NCBI GenBank assembly: GCA_905250075.1
Contig: CAJNOP010000013.1
Location: forward strand, 1,098,188 to 1,162,187
Origin: Rotaria sp. Silwood1
Taxonomy: Eukaryota > Rotifera > Eurotatoria > Philodinida > Philodinidae
Direction of reading: 5' to 3'
DNA length: 64,000 bases
Below the pieces are notes generated by a model. The model worked only from the letters and a program-made list of their open reading frames with translations. It was not told the DNA's origin and made no database searches. Positions 12,901 to 25,900 of the stretch are shown here, piece by piece; the first letter of the stretch is position 1, and each line of letters starts with the position of its first letter. Both the position numbers and the translations under genes were made by a program.

Positions 12901-14645
12901 TCAATCAGTCAGTGGAAAACTCCGTAGGTCTACAAATTCTCTATTAGTATTATATAATCATAAAGCATTCGTCAAATATATCAACATTATTAATTAACAG
13001 TATACTAAATCAGTCTCTAGAGCTATATGCTTTCTGTTATCTTTTATATTTGTACGAAATATATGCTATAAATAGTAAGGAATACAAAGAAATCTATAAT
13101 AAATTAAAATACTAAATAATTATTCGGATTATTTCGTTAACCCTAGTACGCCCGTGCTTTTTTACGCACAATAGTAGCAATATACGCTTCTATAAAATTA
13201 TTTTCTCTATTCTAAGGCCATTATCCTGACAAAAGGATGCTAGTGTTTTATCCAATCTGATAGAAAAAAATACTGAGAGTATATTAGTCCTTTATTTCGA
13301 ACAACTAATACAAAAAATCTGCTTTAGGGTGGGGGTGTGTGGGTGTGGGTGTGGGTGTAGGTATGAAGGAGTTAAGACAAAATCCACATCCTTACCCACA
13401 CCCACACCCACCCACACCCGAAATTACCAAAATATTATAGGGTATTTCCAAAGTTTTATGTCTGGGTCAGAAATGACCCATGTTGGGCGTACTAGGGTTA
13501 AAATAACCTAGTATAAAAGTAAGATAGGCATCAACATTATAGTGTTTTCTAAAGAAAAAGAATTATAATAGCCATTTTTGCGGCACAATAATGTGCTCAT
13601 ATTCATAACGGCTCATTACAAATTGTTTATCTGACTGAATTTAATCGAGCTGAATAATCGTGATTCACTATTCCTCTGAAATATGTTGAATACTATTAAC
13701 AGATAAATCTCCATAGAACGTCGAAGTATTCTTTAAAACCATTAAAAATCTTTCTTCTCTATCGATAGAACAAAAAATCGGCAATGTTACTTTTTTTCAT
13801 CGAACCACAACAGTTAATTAGCATTTATCGTGAAAATTAAAGCATCAGCATAGATTCATTTTCTTTTGCACTGTTCTCAGTATTTTATTCAATGTGAGAA
13901 CGTAGCAGGTAGTACCCTTTTGAAATTATTGGCTCTTGTCGCACTTGTTGTGTATCTATGCTCTCAAAAATAGTTATTTTCACTGTTGGAGTTTTCAATC
14001 ATTCTTTTGAAAGAAAAAATCTCAATAGAAATCTGATTACTCTTAATGTAACTCATTTTGCATTGATACTATTGAATGTTGAAAATCTCTAATTATATAA
14101 AGATATACATACAAAGAATAAGAATTTGATTCTAAAACCAATCTCATGTTTATGAGTTCAAACAGTGACTTTTATATTTTTGTCATTGCATCCTCTACAA
14201 TTTAGATATACCCTCTCAACTTCTATCAACTAGCAATGCATCATCATCTATTCGTAAAATACCAAAAAGAACTTTTGCTAATAAAGTCGGCAAATCTTTA
14301 TCAAATTTTAAATTCAATGTATCAAAAGCATTTAATCCACATTGTTCGTCATCTGAAACTATTCAACATTTAAATACAATGAATATATCATCTCATCGAA
14401 CAACATATCAACATGATAAACGTAATATATTTGATTCAAGCTTATTAACTGATTGTTTAAAATCTTTACAAAATGAAAATCGTATATTAAAAGAATTAAT
14501 GGATAAAAAAGAAACTGCATTTATTAACTTAACAAAAACATCTTATGAAGAACGTCTTAAATATGAAAAAGAAATTAGTCAATTAAAACAAACAATTGAA
14601 CAATTAGAACTAGAAAATTCTCAATTAAAAGCTCGTTGTCCATGA
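9910..14645 (+). CDS. PH and RhoGAP domain protein with C-terminal coiled coil (ARHGAP22/24/25 type)
   Basis: A GTPase-activating protein for Rho-family GTPases, expected at the membrane or cytoskeleton. Eight coding exons: 9910-9946, 10002-10196, 10251-10343, 11083-11212, 11531-11944, 12013-12070, 12139-12571, 14206-14645; 599 aa, all junctions GT-AG and in phase. Residues about 13-107 are a PH domain (KQGWLKVK...WHRRYCII and the C-terminal helix with ECWLLALKR). Residues about 110-310 are RhoGAP: IFGQSLEDT, LVPLIVRQCCEYL, then GLFRIPGKQ with the arginine finger near residue 152, KIYLQSLPEPI, and MDTDNLAVTFGNNLIR. A Ser-rich linker follows, and the last about 70 residues form a coiled coil (LQNENRILKELMDKKE). 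This PH-RhoGAP-coiled coil order is that of the ARHGAP22/24/25 (FilGAP) subfamily. The 1.6-kb intron 7 holds a piggyBac-type MITE. eIF4E starts 155 bp downstream. Confidence 0.9.
13141..13497. mobile_element. piggyBac-type MITE carrying inverted telomere-like repeats
   Basis: Flanked by TTAA on both sides (13137-13140 and 13498-13501). The ends are perfect 13-bp inverted repeats, CCCTAGTACGCCC and GGGCGTACTAGGG. A TTAA duplication plus CCC...GGG ends is the hallmark of piggyBac-like elements. The 357-bp element has no coding capacity. Its centre (13327-13419) is a hairpin of G-rich repeats: TGTGGG units run right at 13338-13361 and CCCACA units return at 13394-13419. It lies in intron 7 of the RhoGAP gene. 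Confidence 0.88.
13327..13419. repeat. Head-to-head telomere-like TGTGGG repeats (hairpin)
   Basis: The left arm has three TGTGGG units plus one TGTAGG (13338-13361) inside a longer G/T-rich run. The right arm carries the complementary CCCACA units. Together they can form a stem of about 35-40 bp with a short loop. TGTGGG is, as I recall, the telomeric repeat reported for bdelloid rotifers. Confidence 0.75.
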
Positions 14646-14765
14646 AATAGTTATAACAATTTTTCTATCTTTCACAACTATTTTTCTTGTGATATTTGTA
14701 TATTGCGATATTTAACCATTCCTTTCATTCTGTGCAATTTATTAACATAACTTTTTCATTCTGTT

Positions 14766-14779
14766 TTTTTTTTTTTTAG
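14766..14779 (+). promoter_or_regulatory. Candidate spliced-leader acceptor before eIF4E
   Basis: An uninterrupted T-run ends in AG at 14778-14779, 21 bases before the eIF4E ATG. No upstream donor or 5' exon is needed for this gene, and the previous gene stops only 155 bp upstream. This fits trans-splicing of a downstream cistron, but an ordinary 5' UTR intron is not excluded. Confidence 0.4.
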
Positions 14780-14800
14780 ATATAAAATTTTTTTCAAATT

Positions 14801-17800
14801 ATGTCAATAACTGAAAATATTAAAGTTGATACAACTGATAATCAATCAGATGACACGTACGCAACACCAATTAGTCCATTATCACCAAAAGAAAAATCAC
14901 CAATTTCAAATGAACAACAACAAAAAGAAAATTCGGTTAATGAAATGCAATCATTAATTCAATCATCAAATGATTTGACATTTCCATTAGAAGATTCATG
15001 GACATTTTGGTTTTTTAAAAATGATCGACAATGTGAATGGAAAGATAATTTAATTCAAATAACAACTATATCAACAGTTGAAAATTTTTGGTCTGTTTAT
15101 AATCATTTACAAGTTGCTAGTCGACTTGGTCAAGGTTGTGATTATCTTCTTTTCAAAACACATATTGTAAGTTTGGATGTTTTTACTAAATAATTTTCTT
15201 TAGTAGAAACTATGGCTTGAAAATATATATGCGTCAATTACTATTTATTTAGAAATATAATGTATTCCAATGTTTTTTGAATAAATTTTGAGAGGAACAT
15301 CATAGAGACCTGTAGTTTTTAGTAGTCAAAAGAAAAAACTTGAGGGCATCAAACTAGCTATATCCCTCTCATTTATACCTGTTATAAAATTAATCCATAG
15401 AAAAAAATCTTCACTTTCGATCTATACACAAGCGATATTTCTAGCTTGTTCTATTCGAGAGTTCTTAGATTATTTCGAAGACTCCTGATTTCAGCCAATT
15501 GACCTGTAACCATCCGAAAAAAAAAGCAGTTAGACAAAGATATTTTACCATACTGAGTCGAATGGTGATATTTGTTTTTAGGTTTAAAATAATCTGACTA
15601 TAATTATCTTGACATTGATGAAATTCCAAAAATAATCTTCATATAACGAAAGAATCAACATTTAAAAAGTATAGAGATGGCAGTCTCAAATCAATTGGGT
15701 CGTCCTAAAAATAAATATCATCATTTGACTCAGTATGGTAAATTACTTCTGCCTAGTTGGATTTGCGGGTGAAGACAAGTCAGTTGGCTGAAATCAAAGG
15801 TTTTGAAAAAAAAACCTTAGAACTCTCGACTTGTACAAGCTAGAAAAATTGGCTTGACATAAATCGAAAGGATAATAACTTCCGAATACGATTTTTGAAT
15901 ATCTTCACCAAGAATTTATTTGATTGTTCAAGTGCTGAACAATCGAATTTCGATATACTTCAATGACTTCGAGTGGTGAAAACCGTTTGTCTGTATAATA
16001 TTCCTGCCAAAAGTTATTAAAAATACAGTGGAGAAAATTATATTTTGAAACGAATGGTAATGCCTGCTCTGCTTTTGACGAAATGCTGTGCATCATGTAG
16101 ACCTTAATGAACTTTAAATACCTTGAAAAGAGTTGAAGCTCTTCGCATAGTATTGCGAAGATATCTCATTTTTATAGTATTGTTAAATTTAAGAGTATTC
16201 CGTTTCCTTAGCAGAGTTTCAGAAGAACGGTTTATTAGAAAAATTTGAAGCTTCCAAGGCAGACAGATCTTGACATGTAAAGCGAAAGTTCTTATAGATT
16301 CAAAGTCTTCAGCTGCTGTCTTCTATGAGATAGTGAGATCGCCATGATGAAAAATGGCCCCAATTTTCGTTCTTGTTTTTCCGACAATCTATGTTCCATT
16401 GATCTGAAAGCTTTTTCATGAGCACTAGACACTGTTCGGGTTGAGCATCTTCTTCTTTTGTTCTTCGAATGAAAACACCTAAATATCGAACGTTTCCTAA
16501 AAAACGTACATTTTTGTGAATAGAGTCTTTTTTGTAAGCGCTACCAAAAATCAGTAGAACAATTTTTTTGAAACAGAAAAGAAGCATCCATCACAAACAG
16601 TGTATAGTATAAGTAAAAAAATGTTTCAACTCGATTGAACATACTAGACCGAAGAAATTATGGCATTTTGGCTTGCTTTCTTCTCGAAATTTTTAGCATT
16701 TAAAGACATTTTTGGATTCAATCTTGTACCCAATTGATAGACACTATTTCAGACTGTAGAATAGTCACAAAAAGGAAGACATACTCTTAATGCTATCGTT
16801 CCTTCATGAACACTAAAAAAAATGATTTTCAAATTTCGATCTGAAAAATAGTACAGAGGTAGACCTTAATGAAAATAGCTTATGCTGGAAGTCTCAACTT
16901 TGTAGGATTGTTTCTTTCTCAACATATGGCCATGGTAAAGCATATACTTTATATTGCTCATATACAATACACTAACAGATTTAATGGTCGTATTTCAAGA
17001 CAGAAGTAAATCAAAAGACTTGAAACTATCACAATAAATTATATTCTTTAAAGTCTGTTTCTTTGTAAAGTTTCATGTCGACACTCGAAAATTATTTTTC
17101 CCTAATGTCTCTAAAGATAACCATAGAATCGAATTACAAATTACTATGAAGAAATAATATTTTCACCACAATAAGCTGAAGACTCGAGCATATTTCAGGG
17201 TGTTCATAACTCATTAGGATCTATGATGATGTACATAATCCTGACTCGACAGTTGAAAGTGTTCCATTGTTAGATACTAAAACAACAAATAAGTGTCATC
17301 CAGGTAACTAGAAAATCACGATTAACGATCACCGAATAAAAAGGAAAACAAAGTCGTTAATCTAATTACAATATGTATTCATAGTTTGATTTCAGCAGTG
17401 TTCATGTCAATCATTATTTTTCATTATTTAGCAACCAATGTGGGAAGATCGATATAATCGTACCGGTGGTCGATGGTCTTTAAATTTAAATAAAAATCAA
17501 CGAGCTACTGAACTTGATAAATATTGGCTTTTTACAGTTTGCTAAAAATGATTTATTTATTTGTATTCATTCATCTGTTGTTTTGTTTAGTTACTTTCAT
17601 TAATTGGTGATCAATATACAGATGATGCACAACATGTTAACGGTTGTGTTGTATCGATTCGAAGTAAAGGTGATCGAATAAGTTTATGGACAAAGGATTG
17701 GAGAAATGCTGAAATTACAAAACGAATTGGGTAAAGAAATTTCTGTTGAAGTTTTCTTTTCTTTGTAAAAACAAAAAAAAAATTTTGTTTATTAAATGTA

Positions 17801-17981
17801 GAAGTCGATTTCGTGAAGTAGCGGATATTCCTCGAAATTTACCATTGATTTTTGAAGTGAGTATAATATGATTAAATAAATATAATTACAAACAAAATAA
17901 ATAAATAAATAAATCATTTAGAGTCATGAAGATCAAGAATCAAAACGTGGCGCAACATCAAAAATTCTTTTTCGAGCTTAA
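14801..17981 (+). CDS. EIF4E: Translation initiation factor eIF4E (class I)
   Basis: Binds the mRNA 5' cap and recruits eIF4G in the cytoplasm. Five exons: 14801-15166, 17432-17536, 17591-17730, 17802-17856, 17922-17981; 241 aa. After a polar N-terminal extension of about 60 residues the core begins at SWTFWFFKND. The cap-stacking tryptophans are present: W80 (QCEWKDN, equivalent to human W56) and W126 followed by E127 (QPMWED, equivalent to W102/E103). The eIF4G-binding W97 (VENFWSVYNHLQ, equivalent to W73) is also present. Later landmarks are GCDYLLFK, RSKGDRISLWT and the C-terminal SKILFRA. Keeping Trp at the first cap position makes it class I, not 4EHP. The first intron (2,265 bp) is filled with foldback repeats; the others are 54-71 bp. 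Confidence 0.95.
15414..15870. repeat. Foldback element in eIF4E intron 1
   Basis: Arms of about 180 bp pair with each other. CTTTCGATCTATACACAAGC at the left matches the complement of the right end near 15850-15870. TTCTAGCTTGT...CGAGAGTTCTTAG pairs with 15824-15845, TTTCAGCCAATTGAC with 15780-15797, and ACCATACTGAGTCGAATGGT with 15714-15736. There is no coding potential. It is probably a MITE of a different family from copies A-E. Confidence 0.7.
16790..17269. mobile_element. Diverged copy F of the CGAGGGAAC foldback family (right part)
   Basis: The segments GATTTTCAAATTTCGAT, GTAGACCTTAATGA and TTGAAACT(A/T)TCACAATAA are shared in the same order with copies at 31.6-32.1 and 33.9-34.5 kb. 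The right end GTTCCATTG followed by TTA matches the family terminus and a TNA duplication. The left end is too diverged to place. Confidence 0.5.
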
Positions 17982-20900
17982 ATGAGTATTAGTTCTCTAT
18001 ATTTCTTTTCTCTTGAATCGCCTTTATAATAATTTATCTTTTGTTTGTGGTCTTAAAATAAATAAGAAGGACTTTTTTCAAATCAATGAAATGGGGTTTT
18101 GGTTATCGTGTGTTTGTAGTGTTATTTGCTATTTCTTCATTATTTTCATCTAAGCCATTGGATCTGACTATTTGATTAATTAATGTTATCGTTCGACATT
18201 GTTAAGTTTTCTTTTTCTTTTTTCTTTTGTGTTTTATTTAACGTAATTCTTTTCAAAAAAAAAAAAATATAGAAAGTGAATATAACTAGATCATTTGTAC
18301 GAAAGGAAATTTCTTTTGTGCTATAGCAAAAAAAAAAACCAAAGAAATAAATGTTTTCTGTTGTTTGTTATTTTCTCGTTGTTGTTATTAAAATAAACTA
18401 ATAAAATAAATCGAGAAATCACAAAACAGTAAACAGGTACTATGTAATTTCTATGAAATAATATGAAAAAAGTATTTATTTGTTCGTTCTATTTGTAACG
18501 GTTACTTTTCATTTTCAATCATGGAAAAAAAGCAAACGTGCAGATAAGGTCTTCTTTCTTTCTTTTTCAAACACGTATGTATATATATCACTCAAGGACA
18601 TAACAAGTACATATATCTGCTGTATACTGAATTAGAGTGCATTGTTCTTGTTCGAAATACCAAATGCAGCTATAAAAGAGCATAAATTTTTATCGAAAGA
18701 TTGACCGAATAATGAGGTAGGCGAATTTTAATTTATTTAGTAAAAATCTAAAATCAATAATAGGTGTTTGCTAGACGAATTAGATCTGAAATGAAAATGA
18801 TATGCTAATTGAAGACAAACGTTAAAAGATCAATAATATTGAAAATGAAATGATGAAAATACATGTGTAAATGAAAGGACTTCGTCTATCGTTGTATGAA
18901 ATGAGGTTTATTTTTCTTTAATAAGATTATTAGGATTGTATGAAAGATTTAGATCGAAGTTTTCTTTGTGTTAAACGTCTAACTTAAACGGAATGTGAAT
19001 CAGCATGATATACCAATATTGATTAAAATAACATTTGTATGCAAAGGTTATTGTTGCATCAATTATGTGTAACAGGTGGCCTAGATTAAAGAGTACTAAA
19101 TCATTTTCTTTTTCTTCAGGGGGCACTTGGATACAATATTAGAGATTCGTTCAATACACGTTCTATAGAAATTTTTTCGTTCTACAAAAACCGGCGATAC
19201 TTCGTTTTTCAAGTCACTTTTTTTCCGAAGATGTCAAATTTAGAAGATTAACAAATACTCAAACCTCTAACTGCGATTTTCCACATTCTCCGAACATCGA
19301 TTAGTCTATGTAAACATTTGCTTATCAAGACCGATCCTAAAGTAGAGTACGTAGCATCAATGATTAAAGAATTTTGTTCTGTCTTCTTCTACGACTATTT
19401 ATCACGTTTTCGAAACGTACAGTTGTTGTATGATGAGTTCATTCTCTTATCGTTGGATGTAGAATTTTATTCTAAACAAAAAAGGTGTAACTGTTAAAAC
19501 GAATAGTAAGATTTAAAAAAAGACCGATCACATAATTCTATCAGAAAAGAACTCTTTGAATACTTTCACATTTTTATCTAAAGACCTTTACATCTTTTGG
19601 AAACGAAAAATTCTCTATCAAATGAGTCTAGAACGAATTTCTCACTTTGAGTCTAAGTATATCAAGAAAAAAACGATTCTATTCTATTAAATTTGCATCA
19701 CCTATTAGTTTTATTGAATCAAATTGGGCAGAAGGATTTGTTGTAACTGAGATTTGAAATAAATATTCTTTTCTCAAGTTATGAAGACCTTACTTATTGT
19801 TTAACTTAACTTTTCATGTTTGTATGGAATGAGTTTGTATCAAATTGAATTTAAAAATTGAATTCATAAAAGTTTCTAGATAAATAAATGAAAAGGTATG
19901 TTCGTAAGCTTTGGTGAGAAAGTTAATCTTGGTTTCCATATTTGAAAATGAACTCATATTACTGTCAGTATGCTATTTTTTGTTAACATGGCTTCGAATA
20001 TGACTAACAGTATTAGAGCTGCTCGAGAACCAAAAACAATGTTAGAACGTTTTTTTCAAATACCAACTGATTTGTAAATAAGTTATGAATACATATAGCT
20101 GTTAGTGCTACATTAACAAATAGAATTAGTGACCTAGTGGGTAGAAGACATGATGCAACAGTATGACTAAGTATAGAAAAAAAATGAAAAGACAACATAT
20201 TATGATATTTCAGGCAATCCTATTTAACTGATTGCAACGAAGTTGGATACTATTTTTAGTAGATGCCATCTTCTTAGACTTTCAGTAGATGTTGAAATAC
20301 AATTTTTCTATGCGTGTGAATAAGTCCTTCAAGTACAAACAACATTTTTCTCTCATTATCAATCTTTTAATTTTATTTAAATAGGTATGCAATTTAGTGC
20401 AAGATCATAATATTAAATTTCTTAACAATTATACAACTGGTTTTCAAGCTATATTCTTTTTAAAATTCTCTGCTCTGAAAGGATAAAAAGGTTACTCATC
20501 AACAATATCCAAACATAGAAAAGTAAAGTCATTCACGTTCAACGTCTTCTTAGAACAGTCAATATTTTATTTGTTTGAATAAATTAACAGAATATTTTCA
20601 TCAAGTTGATTTACCCGGTTAACAAGTTCAACTAGTGCAAAATCTTAAACAGAAATATCATAGGTAGTTGATGTACGTAGTGTCGTACTTTATAAAATAA
20701 CATCATGCAAACAATTCGATCTATGTGAACCAGCTGTTGATAATATTGATGTCATATGACTTGTGATGATTCATATTATCAAACAGTAATATTTTTAGGT
20801 ATGTATTATTACAAATAAATCAAGCTTTAGTGAAAGCATTCATAAGCAATCGATAGATATTTTACTATAATCAAAAAACATAATTTTCGAGTGATTTATA

Positions 20901-22299
20901 CAAAATCGAATTTTGTTGAATCAGTTTTCATCCATTTTTATTTAAATCCATTGAACTATCAAATTTTGAGAGTAAAAATAATTGATCATATTTCGTCTCG
21001 AATCAGTTTTCTAAAAACAAAAGCTGCTATAAATAGTAAACAATAACTTTTTAGTATAGCTGAAACATACAAGTTGATATATTCAGATTCGAAAAAATAA
21101 AAGAATATCTCCAATAAACCTATTAAGTTTACATTATTTCATCCGATCGTACTGAAAGCATTTGTTGTTTCTAGACAGTTATGACAAAGATATATGTTTT
21201 CAGTATTTGATAGAAACCTGTATTTGTTTTTTGTGTGATTAAAAAACCTATTAATTATGCTAGACATAGGCAGCTGAGCTACAAAGCTTAGGTAGGCTCG
21301 AATGTATCTTATACTGGATAGATAAGAGTTTAGATAGGCTCTGATTATTGTAAAACTTTCTATTATTGTTTAACTTTCATTATCTCCTGACAAATAACGT
21401 GTTGTTACAAAGTCAGTTCACATTTTATCCAATACTAAGTCATGTTCAATCAGCATTGGTAGCAGAATCACAAGCGTTGAGAAAAACATTTTTGAGAAAA
21501 CGTTAAGTTTTGTAAGAGTAAATATCACCCTCAAAGTTTTTGTTCCATAAAGCAGATCAAAATCTCTTCTTTGAAAAGATGCATGTGTTTTTTTGCGGAC
21601 GTTGCGGTTTCCTTTCTGATAGCCGCCATGATTCCATATTAAGCCTATCCGAGAATCAAAACATTCCGCCACCTATGATTCACGATGACAAAACACATTC
21701 TTCTAAACCATACAAGCATTTCGAGTAAAATTTTCAATTCGATTCAATCAAGAAAAGTTCTAGTTTTTCCTAAAGAGAATCTCATTACAAGTAATTTCTA
21801 TGGAAAAATTTAATAACTACTAAATAGTAGATTGTTTTGACTAAAATCATGTCTCTAATGAAAAGAAATGAGTTACAACAATTCATTATTTAGTTTAAAA
21901 AGTTTAATTTGACAGATGTCGCTTGTTAGCAATTTGTATTTCAATACTTAAAAAAGAAATCATTTTACTGATCACATCTTAAATCAGACATTTTCTTATA
22001 AATAAAATTATTTATAATTTCATTGTCATACCATTAACAAGGTATATTAACATTTATAAATGGTAGTTTTTAACCAATCAAATATTTCATCGATTACTAG
22101 TACATCACAACAGAACAACAATAAACTAAAACAAACATAGACATTCACACATCGATGAATATTTCTGTTTCTACAATTGATTGAATTAATATCTCATCTT
22201 TTTTTTTTGTTTTTATTTTCAAATATCATTCTATTATATTTTTATTTTAGTTTTATTCAATTAAAAAAAAAAAAAAACTAAACATTTATTTCTTCGAGA
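17982..22299. other. Intergenic region between eIF4E and prefoldin 1
   Basis: 4.3 kb of AT-rich DNA. The first few hundred bases after 17981 hold the eIF4E 3' UTR (several AATAAA-like strings near 18055 and 18345). No convincing gene: open frames near 20.0 and 21.4-21.7 kb have no motif, and the last two overlap on opposite strands. No clear repeat was seen. Confidence 0.5.
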
Positions 22300-22870
22300 A
22301 TGACTACAACTTCACGTGAAGAAGAAGCACAAAAGGTATAATATTGTTATATTGAAAGAATATATTCATACATCATAACATCATTAAATTAGATGCTTGG
22401 TCAATTACAAATGAAAATGATTGATATACAAACATCATTAAAAAAATCTACAGGACAAATTGAAGGACTTAAACGTGAAATTCAACGTTCAAAATTAACT
22501 GATAAAGAAATCAATACACTTAAACCTGAAACACCAATGTTTAGTCCAGTTGGTCGAATGTATATTTTGTTTTGTTTTATTTTTCAATTAACTTTTATTC
22601 TAATAAAAAAAAAAAAAAATTATTTAGGTTTGTTTTACATACAAAAACAGAAATACGTGAACAAATTGAAAATAAAATAAAAACATGTGAAGATGATATT
22701 AAAAAACAAGAAGTATAAAAACAAAAAATTTAGTATAAAGAAAGTTTTATTTTATTTTTTTTCTTTTTCTTTAGGCAACAAAAACATATTTAGAAAAACA
22801 AATGCGTGAATGTGAAACACAATTTAAAGAAAGACTTGGAGGAACAGGAGGAAAAAAATCACGTTCATAG
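22300..22870 (+). CDS. PFDN1: Prefoldin subunit 1
   Basis: A beta-type subunit of the hexameric cytosolic prefoldin chaperone, which delivers nascent actin and tubulin to CCT/TRiC. Four exons: 22300-22335, 22393-22559, 22628-22712, 22775-22870; 127 aa, close to the usual length (about 122). Coiled-coil helices flank the beta hairpin region, with the family signature LTDKEINTL...ETPMFSPVGRMFVLHTK, then KTYLEKQMRECETQFKE. The product ends in a short basic/Gly tail (GGTGGKKSRS). Adenosine kinase starts 95 bp downstream on the same strand, so the two may be co-transcribed. Confidence 0.92.
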
Positions 22871-22963
22871 AATTTTATTTGGTTCTTTGTTTTTTTTTTT
22901 TTATTATTTCATTTATTTAGTATGTTTGATTTTTCATTTGAATAACTTTGTGCTTTGGATTCT

Positions 22964-22965
22964 AG
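22964..22965 (+). promoter_or_regulatory. Candidate spliced-leader acceptor AG before ADK
   Basis: GGATTCTAG is joined directly to the ADK ATG, only 94 bp after the stop of prefoldin 1. There is no room for a conventional promoter, so a leader spliced at this AG is the simplest reading. The pyrimidine tract is weak. Confidence 0.4.
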
Positions 22966-25900
22966 ATGACATCAAATGAATCATCGAATAATAAAAAATT
23001 AAGGTTAATTTAATATTTTCTTTTTCGTATTATCATTAAAAAAAATTTATATTTTTTTTTTAGTAATGGAACTATTTTTGGTATTGGAAATCCATTACTT
23101 GATATTATTGCTGAAGTTCCAGTATCGTTTCTTGAAGAGTATGTATACGAAAATGTTAATTTGAAATATGAATATTTTGAGTGGTTTTATAAAATATGCA
23201 AACTATTAATACTTTACTCGATTTAAATTATAAATAGTTTCGAAATTTTACATTTGAATAGAAAGCTTTTATTAGGTCGAGTGTTGTTCTCAGAGAAAAT
23301 TTTCATTGCTTTTTTTGAAAGAAAAATTATTTACAAATGAGTTTCAGTTACTACAAATATCAATCTTCAATTGAAAAATGTACGCATGTTTTATCGATAT
23401 CTAAGTTCTTTTTTTTTTTCTAGGATATGCTTAGTAATCTCTTCTCCTGACAGAGTAGTAAAAGGCCATGGCCTTCTATTTCAGGCTCTTTTTTTCTATC
23501 ATTGTGGTAAATAACTGTCGGAAAGTATGGATAATGTCTCATAGAAACGCCCTTGTAGTAGAAAAATGAGTAATTTTAATTCAAAATTAAAAACTAAATT
23601 TCTGAAGCGTTAAAGTCCTGAAAAAAAGGAATCTAATCGGTTTCTAAAAAAGGTTTTTGGACAACCTATTGTCTTTTATTCTGTATATGCATTCATATAT
23701 TAATCCTTACTAATAATATTGATTATCTAAAATAGAAAAAAAAAAGTATTAATTCGTATTAGAAGCGAAATTCATGTTTATGACTAATCATTCTTTTAGT
23801 TGATGGTATTGGAAAAGAAGATGCAATAGTTTTTAATAAGTCTTTAATTCTATAGCAAGAAAATTATATTCAATCTCGAATATAATAGACACTTTCCTCT
23901 ATAATGATGGTGAGTAAATCAAGAATATGATTTCTGCTTTCTATTAGCAATAATACATAACAATTAGTTATCTTTTGTTGCCATTGTAGATTGCTCTGAT
24001 TGATAAAATACAAAAGATATCACTAGAACATGATTCTTCACAATAAAAGTAGCTCTATCGTATTTCACATTTCAATTACATTGAGTAACTTATAATTATT
24101 ACTAAGCCATAATGTGCTTTAACATTGACAAGAATATTTGAAAATTTGAAATATAAAATATTGTTTTTAATTATTTAGATACAATTTAAAAGCCAACGAT
24201 GCTATTTTAGCAGGTGAAGCACATAAAGGATTGTAAGTGAGGCTTTGTTTTTTTTCTTTCTAATTTATTTAATTAACATTTCGTTTTGACACTTGATTAG
24301 AAACGAAAGTTTACTTCGTGATTATCCACATCATCAATTTGTTGCCGGTGGAGCAACACAAAATACAATGCGAACTGCAACGGTAATTGTTTCTTTTTAT
24401 ATCCTTTTCTAAATAATAACTTGTTTCTTTTAGTGGTTACTTCAACAACCTAATGTTTGTGTTTATATGGGTTGCGTTGGTCAAGATAAATATCATCAGT
24501 TATTACATGATGCAGCTAGTAAAGCAGGTCTTTTACTATCTTATCAAATATGTACAAATTCTGAAGAACGAATACAAACTGGTACTTGTGCTGTTCTTAT
24601 TAATGGCAATAATCGGTAAGAAAGAATAAAAATAAAAATAAATAATATCTTTTTTTTTTTTATTTGTTTGCTTTTAGATCATTAGTAGCAAATTTAGGTG
24701 CTGCTAATCATTTTACAATTGATCATTTAGATAATTCAAAAAATAAACAATTAATTGAAAAAGCAAATATATTTTATACAGCTGTAAAATCTTTCAATAA
24801 GAAGTCAATCATTAAATAAATATTTATTTTTTTATTTAAAGGGATTTTTTTATACTGTATGTCCAGCTGCTGTTATGCGTATATGTGAACATGCTGATGC
24901 AAATAATAAATTATTTTGTACTAATTTATCAGCACCATTTATTAGTGAATTTTTCGGTGATAGATTAATGAAAGCTATGCCATATGTTGATTATTTATTT
25001 GGTAATGAAACTGTAAGTTAAAGATATCTTTTTTTTTTTCTTGTTTTTTAAATAGAAAAATAAATAAAAATTTTACATGTTTTTTTTTTTTTTTTTTTTA
25101 TTTTAGGAAGCAGCAAGTTTTGCTAAACATCAATTAAAATTAGATGTAAAATTTTAATTTTATTTTAATTGAAAATTTTTCTTTTGTATTTATATTAGAC
25201 TGAAGATGTGAAAGTAATAGCTAAAGCATTGAGTGAACTTCCGAAAAAGAATTCTCAACGTAAACGTGTTGTTGTTATTACACAAGGATCTGAACCAACT
25301 ATACTTGCTATTAGTATAAAAATTGTTTTTTTTTTGAATTTGATTAATCAATTATAAATTTTTAATATTTAGCTGGAGAAGATGTTAAAGAATTTCCAGT
25401 TAAAAAACCAATGATAATTGTGGATACAAATGGTGCAGGTGATTCATTTGTTGGAGGTATGAAAATCTTGTTTTTGAAGTTAAATTTGATGGAACTATTA
25501 AAAAAAACGTAATAATTTCAAAAAAGATATACTTTTACTCATTGTAATAAACTGTTTACAGAGTAAAGACAATTTTCCATCTCAAATTATTAGAATATTG
25601 GAAGTGGAAGGATTTCCATGAAAAAATTTTCTTTATCTGACGACAAAGAATTAAGAATACTCGTTTGCTCAAGTTTTTCAATAACAGATTCGCCCAAAAA
25701 TTCTGAAATTTTCAGCGTAGATCTCAACTACTAGAGCAAAAGTTGTCTTAGAATCAGAAATGACTTCAAGTTCTCTACCGCAGATTTTTTATACGTCTCG
25801 AAGAAAATAGATAAGAAAACTTCAATCTTTCTATTCAAAAATTGATTTTTACACTATATATAATGGTCATGAATAAAAAAAAAAATTTTTGGATCACGAA

